NCBI GenBank assembly: GCA_963680875.1
Contig: OY804580.1
Location: 97,183,353 to 97,247,352 of the forward strand
DNA length: 64,000 bases
Direction of reading: 5' to 3'
Source: Bathymodiolus brooksi
Lineage: Eukaryota > Mollusca > Bivalvia > Mytilida > Modiolidae
Positions 44,085 to 55,479 of the stretch are shown here, one piece after another. A program made the position numbers and the translations under genes. Below the pieces are notes generated by a model. It ran no database searches, was not told the DNA's origin, and saw nothing but the letters and a program-made list of their open reading frames with translations. Positions within the stretch are counted from its first letter, which is position 1; every line of letters starts with the position of its first letter.

Positions 44085-44660
44085 AACGTCTTGTAAACAG
44101 CGTAATATCCTTCTATTTTATTGTGTTGGTTTTTTTGTTTGTTTGATGGTGTTTAACGCCACTTCCAACAATATTTCAGTTATATCGTGGCGGTCAGTTT
44201 TATAAACAGCGCAACATCCATCTATTTCATTTGTGTTTGTGTGTTTGTTTGTTTGATGGTATTTAGCGCCACTTTCAACAATATTTCAGTTATATCGTGG
44301 CTGTCAGTTTTATTGTTGGAGGAAACAGGAGGACCCGGAGAAAACCACCGACCTGTCGTAAGTCACTGACAAACGCTACCACATAATCGAGAAGCGAACT
44401 CGCAACATCAGTGCATTTAATTTGTAAATAGGTATTGTTTCAAAACATGAAATAGCTATATACATGTCAATTTACAAAATTATGATTGCTATCATGTAAG
44501 GCATCATTCACTACAACTATTGTAAGCAGCGTGATACCCTTCTACGTTTGTGAAATAGGTATTGTTTCAAAACACGAAATACCTATCTACATGTTAAATG
44601 GCAAAAATTACGATTGTTACGTAAGGTATCATTCACTACAACTGTTGTAAACAATGGCTG
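44085..44660. repeat. Duplicated modules with SINE-1 pieces
   Basis: Two modules are tandemly duplicated. TAAACAGCGTAATATCCTTC-type sequence (44095, 44200, 44523) accompanies SINE-1 pieces at 44145-44202 and 44260-44420 (minus). GGTATTGTTTCAAAACA.GAA plus CATTCACTACAACT occurs at 44430-44520 and again at 44555-44650. Confidence 0.7.
44145..44420 (-). mobile_element. Two SINE-1 fragments in tandem
   Basis: The first is a short 3' piece (GGTGTTTAACGCCACTTCCA to GGCGGTCAGTTTTATA). The second (44260-44420) runs on to CCGACCTGTCGTAAGTCACT and stops short of the head. Confidence 0.75.
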
Positions 44661-45235
44661 ACATTGATATTGAAGCATTTATTTGATGTAAACAAAGATA
44701 GACAAAAAGTACACCAATTAAATAAATACTTATGTGTGTTTATGGGGGATTTATGTTCGTTATTTGTTTCAATTATGCATTGCCTTCATTCTGATATCGT
44801 CCAATGAAAATATTCCTTTGATGCGGACCTGTTGTTCGCCATCTTGATTAATTACAAATGACACACCAAACCATAGACTGCGGTTGACGAGTTAAAGAAT
44901 GCATTTCTCCCATTTTACGAATTTCAATCTTCCGCAAGAATACCGTAACTATCTGCGAGACATATTCTATTCTTACTAAACAGTTAATTCGAATTGATTT
45001 TTATTGCGCCATGTCAAAGATATCCAATGAAACACTAGTAATTATATGTTTCACAAGGAATAATACTTATTTGTCCCAAAATGTACTGACAGACAGAATG
45101 TCACACTCACAAGAGTGCAATTAAAAAATATCTTTGGTGACATTTTAATGTAATTGTGATATTCCCTTCTTTCTAAATGTTTTACTGACTGACAATAAGG
45201 TATTTAGCATTGGTTTAAAAGGGGAGGGGTATACT

Positions 45236-45480
45236 CCGAAATTAGAGGGAATATAGTTACTGTGTTAGTGGTAAATTCTGGTAACATAGAGGGGGGGGGG
45301 GATATTCGTAAAATTATAGGTGGATAATACTCATAAAATAGGCGGAAAGTATTCGTAAAACATGTGAAAAATACTCGTAAAATAGGGGGAAATATTGATA
45401 AAATAAATGAAAATTCTCGTAAAATGGGGGGAGGGGGTATTCGTAAAACACGTTGAAGATACTCGTAAGATAGGTAGAAC
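45236..45480. repeat. Degenerate ~29-bp G-rich repeat
   Basis: Variants of ATACTCGTAAAATAGG and TATTCGTAAAAC recur about eight times, interrupted by G runs, the longest nine G at about 45292-45300. Confidence 0.75.
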
Positions 45481-45524
45481 TTTTATTGGTGGTGGAAACT
45501 AATGTTGAATAATTATATTTGTGT

Positions 45525-45625
45525 GCTTAGGTATTGATTTTGCCTTTTTCTACAATTTTCCATTTGGATGTTAGAACTGTTCCGACAGTGCACACGGTAT
45601 TTATTTATTTTTTGGTTCTATTTTC
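45525..45625 (+). mobile_element. R4 fragment
   Basis: GGTATTGATTTTGCCTTTTT, CCATTTGGATGTTAGAACTG and TTCCGACAGTG. Confidence 0.6.
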
Positions 45626-45957
45626 ATGTCATTGTTTCACATATTTTCGAATCCATCTAATTCTCAAATTAAATCGATTTATGTTTGAACAGTTGGAGAA
45701 GAATTCATAAGTTTGCTTAACTTGTGTCTTATCCATTTTGTCTATTTAATTGGCAAATAAAATATGTTTAAACTAAAAAAACTAAAACAGTTGTAGCATA
45801 TTTACATGTTAAATTAATTACTAAGATGTGCTTACTCTCTATTTTTTTTAATCAAAAATACAAAACAAAGGGAAAAAAACACACACATACACAAAATACA
45901 ACTTACAACAGAAAGTAAACATGCTATGTTTTCATGAATGAGATTTAGGAATGAATA

Positions 45958-46140
45958 ATGTTCCTTTTTTTAAATGCAAAAAATTCAAAATATTGTACAT
46001 ATTTATTGGAGCGTGAAAAAATCATAGTTCATGCTTTGGCAGAAGAGTCTAAATCGTTAAAACAGTCCGGTAAAAAATGTGACGAAATGGCGCCAAAAGG
46101 CACGTGCGCGATGTCAGTTACGTTGTCAGAACCTCTTTAA
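45958..46140 (+). other. 60-codon open frame, unassigned
   Basis: The frame ends HALAEESKSLKQSGKKCDEM and onward to LSEPL, and is less AT-biased than its surroundings over 46080-46130. No domain was recognised and no splice context can be argued. It is probably not a gene. Confidence 0.1.
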
Positions 46141-46554
46141 AAACTCATAATACCAATTCATAGTTTACAGACAGAGTCAGCGGTTGTTTTGTACATGAAT
46201 AATGGCCTTTTTGTGGACTTTGTATGTATACAATTTGTCTGAACAGTGTCAGAGATTAACGCATTACTAATAAACGTCTAACATAACTAAGCTACAAAAA
46301 TGTTTGTAGGCCATGTGAAGTATGTTATATAGACTATTGAACAATAAATACATCAAAAGATAGGCAATGTTTCATCATTTGTCCCCATTAACTAAAATAC
46401 CTACTTCTACCTAGAACAAATCATAGAAAAATAAACAATTCATTATTTTTATTGCCTCAAAATTCTCAACAGGAAGAAGTTTATAAATCATTTCATGTTT
46501 TTTTGTGTGTGTATAATGTATATAATGCATAAGTAATTAATGTAATTTAAGAAT

Positions 46555-46745
46555 AGTACAATAAATAAAATTATATATATAAAATTGCATAAAACAATTG
46601 TATAGATAAAATTATATAAATAAAATTATGTAAATAAAATTGTATAAATACAATTATGTAATAAAATTATATAAATAAAATTATATAAAATGATTATAAA
46701 AATAAAATTATATACATGTATAAAGATTATATAAATAAAATAAAA
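46555..46745. repeat. AT-rich low-complexity tract
   Basis: Irregular repeats of ATAAATAAAATTATAT-type sequence, about 16-18 bp in period. Confidence 0.85.
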
Positions 46746-46777
46746 AAATAGTGGAATAATTATATATGGATGTTTTG

Positions 46778-46920
46778 AACAGATATATCATGCTTGGGAG
46801 GGGTATTTGCAAAAAATACCAGTCGAGAGACGGAAAATTTCTCAAGCCGATAGGCGAGAGAAATTTAGTTTCAAGACTGTTATTTTTCGCAAATACTCCT
46901 CCCAATATGATATATCTGTT
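46778..46920. repeat. 143-bp palindrome
   Basis: AACAGATATATCATGCTTGG at 46778 pairs with the sequence ending TATGATATATCTGTT at 46920, and GGGAGGGGTATTTGC with GCAAATACTCCTCCC. In the centre AAATTTCTC pairs with GAGAAATTT. Mismatches cluster in two internal loops. Both strands carry short open frames only because of the symmetry. Confidence 0.85.
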
Positions 46921-47424
46921 TAATTACACCAAATATTATTTAGAACACTGCATAATAAATAATGCCTTTTGTTTGTCGTTTTCATGAATATTTTGTTTTT
47001 ATTGTTTGTTTCAGGAACGTTTTAACTTGTTATAAGCCTTTTGAGGAATTTTGATTTTTTTTACGTTTACATCGGAACACTTCCGGCTTTCAATTTTGAT
47101 TAATCACGTTACCTTATGTATAAAGGTAAAGAAGAAATATTCCGAATGAATTTGGCGGTTTGATGCACGCGAGGGTAAAAAGGTGAAATACATTTTCGCA
47201 AATACCACGGCACAGAGGGAAAAAAAGTTAAATCCTCATGCAAATACCCCGTCAGCGGTAAAATTGAACGAAATTAATCCTAAATATGAAAATACACGAA
47301 AAATACACCGACTACTAACCAATCAAAATCCAGGATTCTTATATAAGGTGTAATTATATTTACAAACAAATGATAAATAATTATTCTGCTTCAAATGTTT
47401 TCTTTTTTTCAGAAATGAATGAAC
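46921..47424. other. Intergenic; motifs echo the palindrome
   Basis: TTTTCGCAAATACC (about 47191-47204) and GCAAATACCCC (about 47240) repeat part of the palindrome arm. No gene seen. Confidence 0.4.
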
Positions 47425-47429
47425 ATAGG

Positions 47430-48690
47430 TAAGGTGTAATCAGAAGCCGTATAGAAGAAGAACAATACAATGACTAGTGATAGTGAATACACCTGAAATA
47501 TCCATGAACCTTCTCAAATTGACACGGCCATACATGTCTACAATTGTGATCTAAGGAAATATAGACAAAATACACGTTAGAGGAAACCGAAAAGGCAATC
47601 AAGAATAGACAATCAAGAGACAATGGCAACAATGGGTACACAAGACACAGGATGCAGAGACACTAGCAACATTGGGTACACAAGACACAGGATACAGAGA
47701 CACTAGCAACATTGGGTACACAAGACATAGGATGCAGAGACACTAGCAACATTGGATACACAAGACACAGGATGCAGAGACACTAGCAACATTGGGTACA
47801 CAAGACACAGGATGCAGAGACACTAGCAACATTGGGTACACAAGACACAGGATGCAGAGACACTAGCAACATTGGGTACACAAGACACAGGATGCAGAGA
47901 CACTAGCAACATTGGGTACACAAGACACAGGATACAGAGACACTAGCAACATTGGGTACACAAGACATAGGATGCAGAGACACTAGCAACATTGGATACA
48001 CAAGACACAGGATGCAGAGACACTAGCAACATTGGGTACACAAGACACAGGATGCAGAGACACTAGCAACATTGGGTACACAAGACACAGGATGCAGAGA
48101 CACTAGCAACATTGGGTACACAAGACAAAGGATACAGAGACACTAGCAACATTGGGTACACAAGACATAGGATGCAGAGACACTAGCAACATTGGATACA
48201 CAAGACACAGGATGCAGAGACACTAGCAACATTGGGTACACAAGACACAGGATGCAGAGACACTAGCAACATTGGGTACACAAGACACAGGATGCAGAGA
48301 CACTGGCAACATTGGGTACACAAGACACAGGATGCAGAGACACTAGCAACATTGGGTACACAAGACACAGGATGCAGAGACACTAGCAACATTGGGTACA
48401 CAAGACACAGGATGCAGAGACACTAGCAACATTGGGTACACAAGACACAGGATGCAGAGACACTAGCAACATTGGGTACACAAGACACAGGATGCAGACA
48501 AACAAAACAAACAACATACAACACAGCAAACTAACAACACGGACACCACCACAAACCAGGGGTGAACCCAGGTGCTCCCGAATGGTAAGGAGTTCCTGCC
48601 TCTTATAAGACACCCGCCATGTTACTCATATAGTCAAGACGTGTTGGACACCACTATACGGAAACAAACACAAATAACATAAATAAAATT
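47430..48690 (-). mobile_element. PLE tail (A/B mosaic) with 40-bp array
   Basis: Starts with a PLE-A-like terminus (GGTGTAATCAGAAGCCGTAT), then PLE-B-like TAGAGGAAACCGAAAAGGC and ATCAAGAATAGACAATCAAG, the array, ACAAACCAGGGGTGAACCC, GCTCCCGAATGGTAAGGAGT, then GTGTTGGACACCACTATACG. The order of the last pieces differs from 12388-12880, so the copy is rearranged. Confidence 0.65.
47610..48500. repeat. 40-bp minisatellite, ~22 copies
   Basis: The unit is CACTAGCAACATTGGGTACA then CAAGACACAGGATGCAGAGA. Marker variants (GATACAGAGA, then ACATAG, then ATTGGATAC) recur together at about 47691, 47931 and 48131, giving a higher-order repeat of six (240 bp) and then five (200 bp) units. Confidence 0.95.
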
Positions 48691-48884
48691 ATCATGATGT
48701 CGTTGTGCGTGTCATATAATTTGAAAAATCTGTTGTTTTTGCTACAATGAGAAAGCATGTGCATATCAAACTGAACCGAAAACAAATATTTAAAACCCAC
48801 AAAAGCCTCTGAATAAAGTAAACATAAAGTGTAAAAGCTACTCTTTACACGATTCCCATATCACATGATGTTCGTCCTGTCTAA

Positions 48885-48947
48885 CATAACAGAAGGGGTG
48901 CAACTAATTGTACAGGAACTGTTTACCATTCTGGAGCACCCTGTGTT
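48885..48947 (+). mobile_element. PLE-A fragment
   Basis: GGGGTGCAACTAATTGTACA, GGAACTGTTTACCATTCTGG and AGCACCCTGTGTT match 15065-15115. Confidence 0.6.
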
Positions 48948-49295
48948 TGATAGATTTAATGTGATCTTCCTACAAACCTTTGATGGTCGGTCATTTCTCT
49001 TACTAAATGGCAAATACATTTGTACATACATTTTGTAATTATGATTTTGTTAGTAGTATATTAGTATAGATTAAGGCTTTATTTATGCTGTATTTTATAT
49101 GTTTTAGTCATTTTGATGGTATATAAAATTAGTAAAAGAATTCGGTTGCTTATAAACAAAGGCTAGGCTTACGTGTAGTACCATTTTTCAAGCAGTTCAA
49201 TTCTAATAAATGCTCCTATTAAAGTATTTCTAAATTTCACTTTGAAAACACTATCTACCAAAGGTACATGTAAATATCATTATGTTATTCTGTTT

Positions 49296-49405
49296 AAGAC
49301 GAGTTGAAGATACCAAAGAGGTAGTCAGAATCCTGTGGTCATTGCATTGTTTGTCCTTCTTTGATTTACGGCTTCTGCTTATCTCTTTGGCATCTTCAAA
49401 CTTCT
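49296..49405. mobile_element. Two PLE-A ends joined tail to tail
   Basis: GAGTTGAAGATACCAAAGAG (minus-oriented terminus) is followed after about 15 bp by GTCATTGCATTGTTTGTCC and CTTTGGCATCTTCAAACTTC (plus-oriented terminus), making an imperfect inverted repeat. Confidence 0.7.
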
Positions 49406-50799
49406 CTTTGTTTCCAACACATGTATTCCTTTTATCGTAATTGTTGTATGTAAGGCGCACTGGAACCATCTTCCAAATGGTAACCTTCAAAGCAGGTACC
49501 TCTAAGATTAGTCCATAGAAGTCATAGCTTCGACTGTGTCTGCATCATCTAACAAAATATGGAACATGCTGATGACGATCAAAATTTGGTAGAAATGGAA
49601 GAATGCTAGCACATACTAGTCTTTGGATACAAAAGATTGCACAAAAACAATACATCGTCTTAAAATATGGGTTAACCTCGACACTGTTCATTGACCGTAA
49701 CTTTCTTTGATGAGAAAAGATGCGTGCCATTCTTAAAATTGTAGTATTTTTCTGAGTAGTTTGATGTCTCGTCTAAAACAGTGAAACATGTATTTTTCTG
49801 CCTTACTGATACATTTAGCGAAACATTTGAAATGACACGATGGGCTTTGTGGCGCCGTATGCCTCGTCAATGATATTTTCCTCATTCTATAATGACTAAA
49901 ACATTGCTACTTTACTATGTGTGTTTATAAAGAGAGGCTGTAACCACAGGAAGCTATATCTATAACACAAAATAAATTTTACAATATTGTGTTTGTTTCC
50001 TATGAGCTTGCGTAATTTTTTGTAATTAACGCTGATTGGTATGGAATGTTTTAAAGGCATGAACTTCCGTAACGAAGTTTTATGAATGAAAATTAACTCA
50101 AGAGTATATACACAAAAGCATACCAGAATTTAAACAGCAAATACTATAATTTAAGATATAGGTTAGACGAGTCTTAATATAACAGAAATTTAAAAGAACT
50201 ACGAAATATATTTCAGGGCCAACCATTTAATTTTCAAGGAGGTAATTTTCCCCTGTAAAATCAGAATTTTTTTTTATACGAATCGTAATTCAGAATTTTT
50301 TTTTTTTGACATGATGAAATATTTTGTATTTTCTTCAAATTTTATCACAATTTCTAGTAGAAAACTGCAGGGTCATATTTGATATGCTTGCATCTTTCAG
50401 GTTAAGATATTTTTTTCAAACAAACTATAGTTCCATTCTAAAAGTCAAATGGTGGTTGCCTTATCGTATACCAGTATACCTAACCTTTGTAAACTAATAA
50501 AATACATGTAGTGTTAAAAAATGTGCATTTGTGAACTAGAAAATAAATAAATCTATAGAAAAATGGTGAATCAACAAGTATATGCCTATATTCCCTTCGT
50601 AAGGATAAGGATGGCGTTTATGTAATATTCTTTCGCATTACACTGTTCCTGACGCTACATGGTCCTCGTTGCTTTTATAAAATATGATTGAAAGATATAA
50701 AGAACGCAGACACAAAAAATCAAAACCAGTATCCCAATGTTTTGTATAATTCATACCAAGGATTAAACTATTTAAATAAAATGAAAAAATAAAACGAAT
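49406..50799. other. Intergenic, AT-rich
   Basis: 1.4 kb; no recognised gene or repeat family. Confidence 0.5.
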
Positions 50800-51000
50800 A
50801 TAACACCGTCAGAACAGTTCCAAAATCCAGTAGGAAAATCTTAGACAGAGGCCAAATTGATCGGCCTATCATAAATACATATATTGTTCAGTATTGTCTG
50901 TAGTGTCTGTACAAAATGAAAATTACAAAAAACAAAAAAAAATAAATACATATAGTTTATGGGCCCAAATCTTCCCTCTTAGTGAAAATCTGTATTGAAA
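50800..51000 (-). mobile_element. R4 copy
   Basis: CAGAACAGTTCCAAAATCCA, GTAGGAAAATC, then TTTATGGGCCC and CCCTCTTAGTGA, in the same order as the copy at 56815. Confidence 0.6.
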
Positions 51001-51004
51001 GAAA

Positions 51005-51045
51005 GTCTGAATATACCAAAGTGGTAGCCAGTATCCACAAATAAT
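51005..51045 (-). mobile_element. PLE-A terminus
   Basis: AAGTCTGAATATACCAAAGT then GGTAGCCAGTATCC; the final ~40 bp only. Confidence 0.5.
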
Positions 51046-51264
51046 GTATTAATAATTGTACAAAATGCATTTTATAATACATGTATTTATACCCCTTCTG
51101 TGAAATATTATCATAAGTGATATCAGTGTGGTATGTTTTTTCAGTTTAAATGTCTATGTATAAAGTTATTCATGACTTATATTTTAAACAGTTTGTATTC
51201 TATAATAAGGAACTTCGATAAATGAAGAATTTCGCTTCGCTAAGATAAAAACAAATTGTTTCAT

Positions 51265-51628
51265 TTAAAGGGATATTAAAGCTCATTTTGGTAATTTTTT
51301 GTATCTCATGAAAACTTGCAATTAGTTCAATAAATGATATTTATGAAACATTAACCCGGTTTTTATCAATGAAACTTTGTAAAAGTGACATAATTCGTTG
51401 ATAATTCTGTCATATCTTACGGTTTTCTCGGGGTTTTTCCAATAATTGAATTTTTACTTCCTGGACAAAAATTCATTTCGACCCTTTTAAGTGATATTTT
51501 AACGATATTAGGGATTATATGGGCGTGCAAAGTATCTTTGGATTGTTTTTACAATTAAATTGAAAAGAAACAACCTTCGTCACGAGTTGAAAAAATATAT
51601 GTTAAAACGAGCTTTAATATCCCTTTAA
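51265..51628. mobile_element. TTAA-type MITE, ~25-bp inverted ends
   Basis: TTAAAGGGATATTAAAGCTC at 51265 and its reverse complement ending at 51628, with the next bases CATTTT and AAAACG also partly pairing. Both ends coincide with TTAA, as in piggyBac or Kolobok-type insertions. The 364-bp element has no transposase frame. Confidence 0.75.
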
Positions 51629-51929
51629 TCCCTATGCTAAAAAGTAAATAATAATAAATAAAACTGTTATTTAATTATCTAAAATTTCATTAAAGAAGAA
51701 ATGATTATTTGTATGATAATTAAGCAAGGAAGAAAAACAATACAACTGTTGCTAAGGACTAACAATTTTCTGATGCAGGTGTTCTGTTGTTCGCACACAT
51801 TTAGTTTTTATTCGCCTCTGAGGCGTTTGTTTGTTTTATATTGGTTTTTTTTCTTCAAAAAGTGCATATATAGTGAAATGGGGGATATTGAACCAGTAGA
51901 ATAAAACAATCACTAGACTTGAGATGATA

Positions 51930-52080
51930 GGGTTCCCGCCGGTCAAATATTTCTCCTACATTTACATATTTATTATGTTTGTGTTATTTTTCTTTTATAT
52001 GTTTGCATGCTTTTGTATTGTAATTGCTTGACCCATATGGGTGTAATATGCAATTTGAATAAATAAATAAATAATATTTT
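51930..52080 (+). mobile_element. Possible LINE 3' terminus
   Basis: TTGACCCATATGGGTGTAAT and ATGCAATTTGAATAAATAAA, ending in a short (AAAT)n run, the usual look of a LINE end. No coding part remains. Confidence 0.35.
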
Positions 52081-52084
52081 TTTA

Positions 52085-52400
52085 TCCAGACGGGAAACAA
52101 ATTAAAAACAGCCCCTGCTTTCCCCAATGATAACATATGAAACTATTATGCCAACCTAATAGTGAATAAGGGCAATAACAAAATTACCGAACTCCAAACA
52201 ATCTTACAAAGGGAAAGTCAAAACTCATAATTATATAAACAGACAAAATCAGTCAACAACCGGAAAACTGTGAAAACCGTAATGACCCTGACTTGGTACA
52301 GGCATTTCTAAAGAAATGGTGGGTTGAATCAGATTTTAAAGCGCCAAACCTCCCGCTCTCATTACGGTTCAAAGTCTCCGGCTGTCACTATAACAGTATA
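52085..52400. mobile_element. Bivalve-type dispersed repeat fragment
   Basis: CTGACTTGGTACAGGCATTT, AAATGGTGGGTTGAATCAGA and an ACCGAACTCCAA segment in this order resemble a repeat I associate with mussel and oyster genomes. The recognition is from memory, and the element class is uncertain. Confidence 0.45.
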
Positions 52401-53164
52401 TGATGACAATTTTCCCTCCTATTTTATTACAATGCTTTGGTGTGTTTTTTTTCTTGCACGTCTCTCTTCTTTCGCCACCTAGATCATGCTACCTGCAAAA
52501 ACGAAATTTGTGTAGAAAAGATTGAGAAAAAAAAAATAGTAAAATTATAAACGTTTAGATATAAAAGACATTTAAATGTGTTCTATTCTGATACCTTTTA
52601 AAAGAGAAAACATAACAAACAGTTAAATTCCTTTACGTTTGACGACTTTTATCTCACTAAACGACAGACATTACACTATATACAACAATGTACTGTTTTT
52701 ATGGCTACAAATAGACATTATATGGCTATGAAAATCTCCTTTTCCTAAATAATTTCGACCCTCTTCAATTGCATTTTCATCGGTAATAAATTCTCATATC
52801 CTTGTCATTCACAAAGCTACCATATCATACCATGGGCAATTTATATAATAAATGTTCTTCAAATGTTCTGAAGGAATTTCAGTTAGGCATTTTATTTCAA
52901 TGATGTAGCACGAATCTCCAACTGAGTTCCACATAATAAAAACACGGGCAAATGGTTTACATTTTGTGTGATGTTTAGAAAAGTTAAAAACATAAACTGC
53001 CCATCTCATCGTTATTAACCAATAAATAATCAAAGTTATGGGGTGTTGAGGAATAAATGGCGAAAAGATAAGGTGAACGGTTTAAACTCTGGACTTTCCG
53101 TCGACAGTTGCAGTATATCGTTAAAGTTACGACTTATATATACATTTGTATATACATTCGTATC

Positions 53165-53570
53165 TTTCCCAGGAAAATTTTGAAAATATCAAAGGTGTAA
53201 CCAGAAGCTATAAATCGTAGAAATACAGACAATACAATGACAAAAATAAAACATTATATGATAAAGTTCATTAGTGAATTGCGACAGGGTGGAGATTTTC
53301 TCCGGGTACTCCGGTTTCCTCCACCAATAAAACTGACCGCCATGATATAACTGAAATATTGATGAAAGTGACGTTAAACACCATAAAACTAACCTAAACC
53401 TAAAATAAAAAGAACAAAAACACGAACAATGGTCAACAAAATATTATACAGAAAACTATTACAATGTTGAGCAACACGAACCCCACACTGAAAACCGGAA
53501 ATACACTCAGGTCGAGTGCTCCGGAACTGAAGTACACTCAGGTCGGGTGTTCCGGAACTGTAATACATGG
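53165..53570 (-). mobile_element. PLE-A tail split by a SINE-1
   Basis: TTTGAAAATATCAAAGGTGT, ACCAGAAGCTATAAATCG, CAATACAATGAC; interrupted at 53243-53403; resumes with AGAACAAAAACACGAACAAT, TGTTGAGCAACACGAACCCC and AAAACCGG. A 31-bp piece with CACTCAGGTCG and TCCGGAACTG is duplicated at 53503-53563. Confidence 0.75.
53243..53403 (+). mobile_element. SINE-1 nested in PLE-A
   Basis: TTATATGATAAAGTTCATTA to AAAGTGACGTTAAACACC, flanked by AAAATAAAA on both sides (candidate 9-bp target duplication). 5'-truncated. Confidence 0.8.
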
Positions 53571-53667
53571 AATATTGCTGAACTGGTCAATTGTCTTCTG
53601 ATAAAATTACAAATTAAATTATAATTATTTGATTTGAATGTAAACCAAGAATAATAATAAGAATAAA

Positions 53668-53812
53668 AATTAGTAAGACAGGTTATGAGTGTAAATGAAC
53701 ATGACAGACTACCGGCCAACATTATATCTTGACACAAATTATAGTGAAGGAACAGGGTATTTATAATTGTTGCTTTACATTTCATAGTCACAATCGTCAG
53801 CAATGAGCAAAA
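53668..53812. repeat. Two-copy repeat (partner at 34684)
   Basis: ATTAGTAAGACAGG, GTAAATGAACATGACAGA, CCAACATTAT and TTGTTGCTTTACATTTCA. In both places it lies next to a PLE tail. Confidence 0.6.
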
Positions 53813-54867
53813 CTCATACATTAAAATACGTGTTGAAAGGGTCCATAGCCTGTAATAGGAGCGATGCTCTTTACTTCTGCTAATAAAAGACGAATGCTTC
53901 ATTTTCAAATGAAATGGTTCCACTTAGAGCATATTTTAATTACATACACCTGACAACAAAAAGGTAAATACAATATACATTATTCTGGTATCTGGATTGT
54001 CATCAGAACAACACAGCAAGAGCACACACACATGCATAAAAGAAATAAATTGACTTCTTGTCACAGCTGATATAATTACATAATATTGAAAAAATATAAA
54101 ATTTTAATTGATTTGCTAAGTATGCAGTTATATATATCGATACCTGTCGCTGACACGTCTTACCAAAATTTTACATACATAGCTACGTAGAGCGAACACA
54201 ATTTTCTTATTTACATTTGACATATTTGAAAACAAAGGAGTAATATTTCAATTTTCATATACACCGTTATTAAGTTTTGGGCAAACTATTACAAAGTGAA
54301 AGTCATCTTCTACATCAATTTTGCAACAAGGATATATATAATTTTCTAGTTAAACATATTTGTACCTTCGATCTATTAAATGTTCACTGTTTTCACATAA
54401 TTTGATTGTTTAACTTTAAATAAGTCTACGTGCATAAGGTTTTTGAAGCATTATTTTAAAATAATATCCTACCAATTACGTATACATATGACGAAAGATA
54501 GTATTGGCAATTAGACCTTGGTTAACAGTTGAATATTGTTTCACTATCATGGTTGGTTGGTTGGTTTATGGCTCTGTATTTTTACATTTGTAATATAAAC
54601 ATCCTCACCATTGTAAGGAGGTTATAAGAATTGATATTTGAAAAAATGCAAGAGATTTTTGTTATGAAAGTTGATAAACGTCCAACGCTAGTGATGAACA
54701 TCTATAATATAGTATTGCTGAATTCATGTTGTAAACGAATAGGTAGGGGCTCTAAAGGCCTAAAAACCCCTATATAGCTTAAAATTGAATGATTTTTTTA
54801 TCAAAAAATATGTTCATGCTTCCTCCATTTTTTTCCCTTTTAGTCATTGTGGTTATGATTGGTTAGG
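53813..54867. other. Intergenic, AT-rich
   Basis: No recognised gene or repeat. Confidence 0.5.
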
Positions 54868-55015
54868 ATTATGGTTATGGTGTTTAACGCCACTTTCAAC
54901 AATATTTCAGTTATATCGTGGCGGTCAGTTTTATTTGTGGAGGAAACCGGAGTACCCGGAGAAAACCACCGACCTGCCGAAAATCATTGACAAACTTTAT
55001 CACATAATGTTGTTT
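54868..55015 (-). mobile_element. SINE-1, 5'-truncated
   Basis: TATGGTGTTTAACGCCACTT to AACTTTATCACATAATGTTG; preceded by GGTTAGGATTATGG, a reversed CCTAA-like tail. Confidence 0.8.
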
Positions 55016-55224
55016 TAGTCATGGCAATGTAGAAGAGATTAGGTTTCCCTATAAAAAATATTAAGATGAATGGAATACTTTGGTATAATGTTGTGGAACA
55101 TGTAAATTTTTCTTTTGTTTCACTATGATTTGGATGTCTTGGTTGTTCGACTAGTGGAGTAATATGAATACTCTCCATATCCTACCAATTGCGTACATAT
55201 GACGAAAGATGGTATTGGTAATTA

Positions 55225-55398
55225 AGTTGGTTTGGATTATGGTGTTTAACGCAATTTTCAACAATATTTCAGTTATATCGTGGCGGCTAGCTTTATTGGA
55301 GGAGGTGTTGAACTCACAACTTTAGTGGTGATAGGCACTGATTGCACAGGTAGTTGTAAATCCAACTACCAAGCGATCACTACCACGACGGCCCCTTT
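55225..55398 (-). mobile_element. SINE-1 with internal deletion
   Basis: GGTGTTTAACGCAATTTTCA to TTATTGGAGGAGG, then a jump to the reversed head GTTGAACTCACAACTTTAGT through CCAACTACCAAGCGATCACT. Confidence 0.8.
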
Positions 55399-55479
55399 CA
55401 TGAATGCCTTGTGCACTATCTAATATTTGAAACTTGGCTTAGGCTATCTGCTCTCTTTAATAGAACTAATATTATACAT

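Noticed and set aside
53507..53923. 138-codon minus-strand open frame
   Set aside because: It spans a PLE-A tail and a two-copy dispersed repeat shared with 34684-34816; no domain features.
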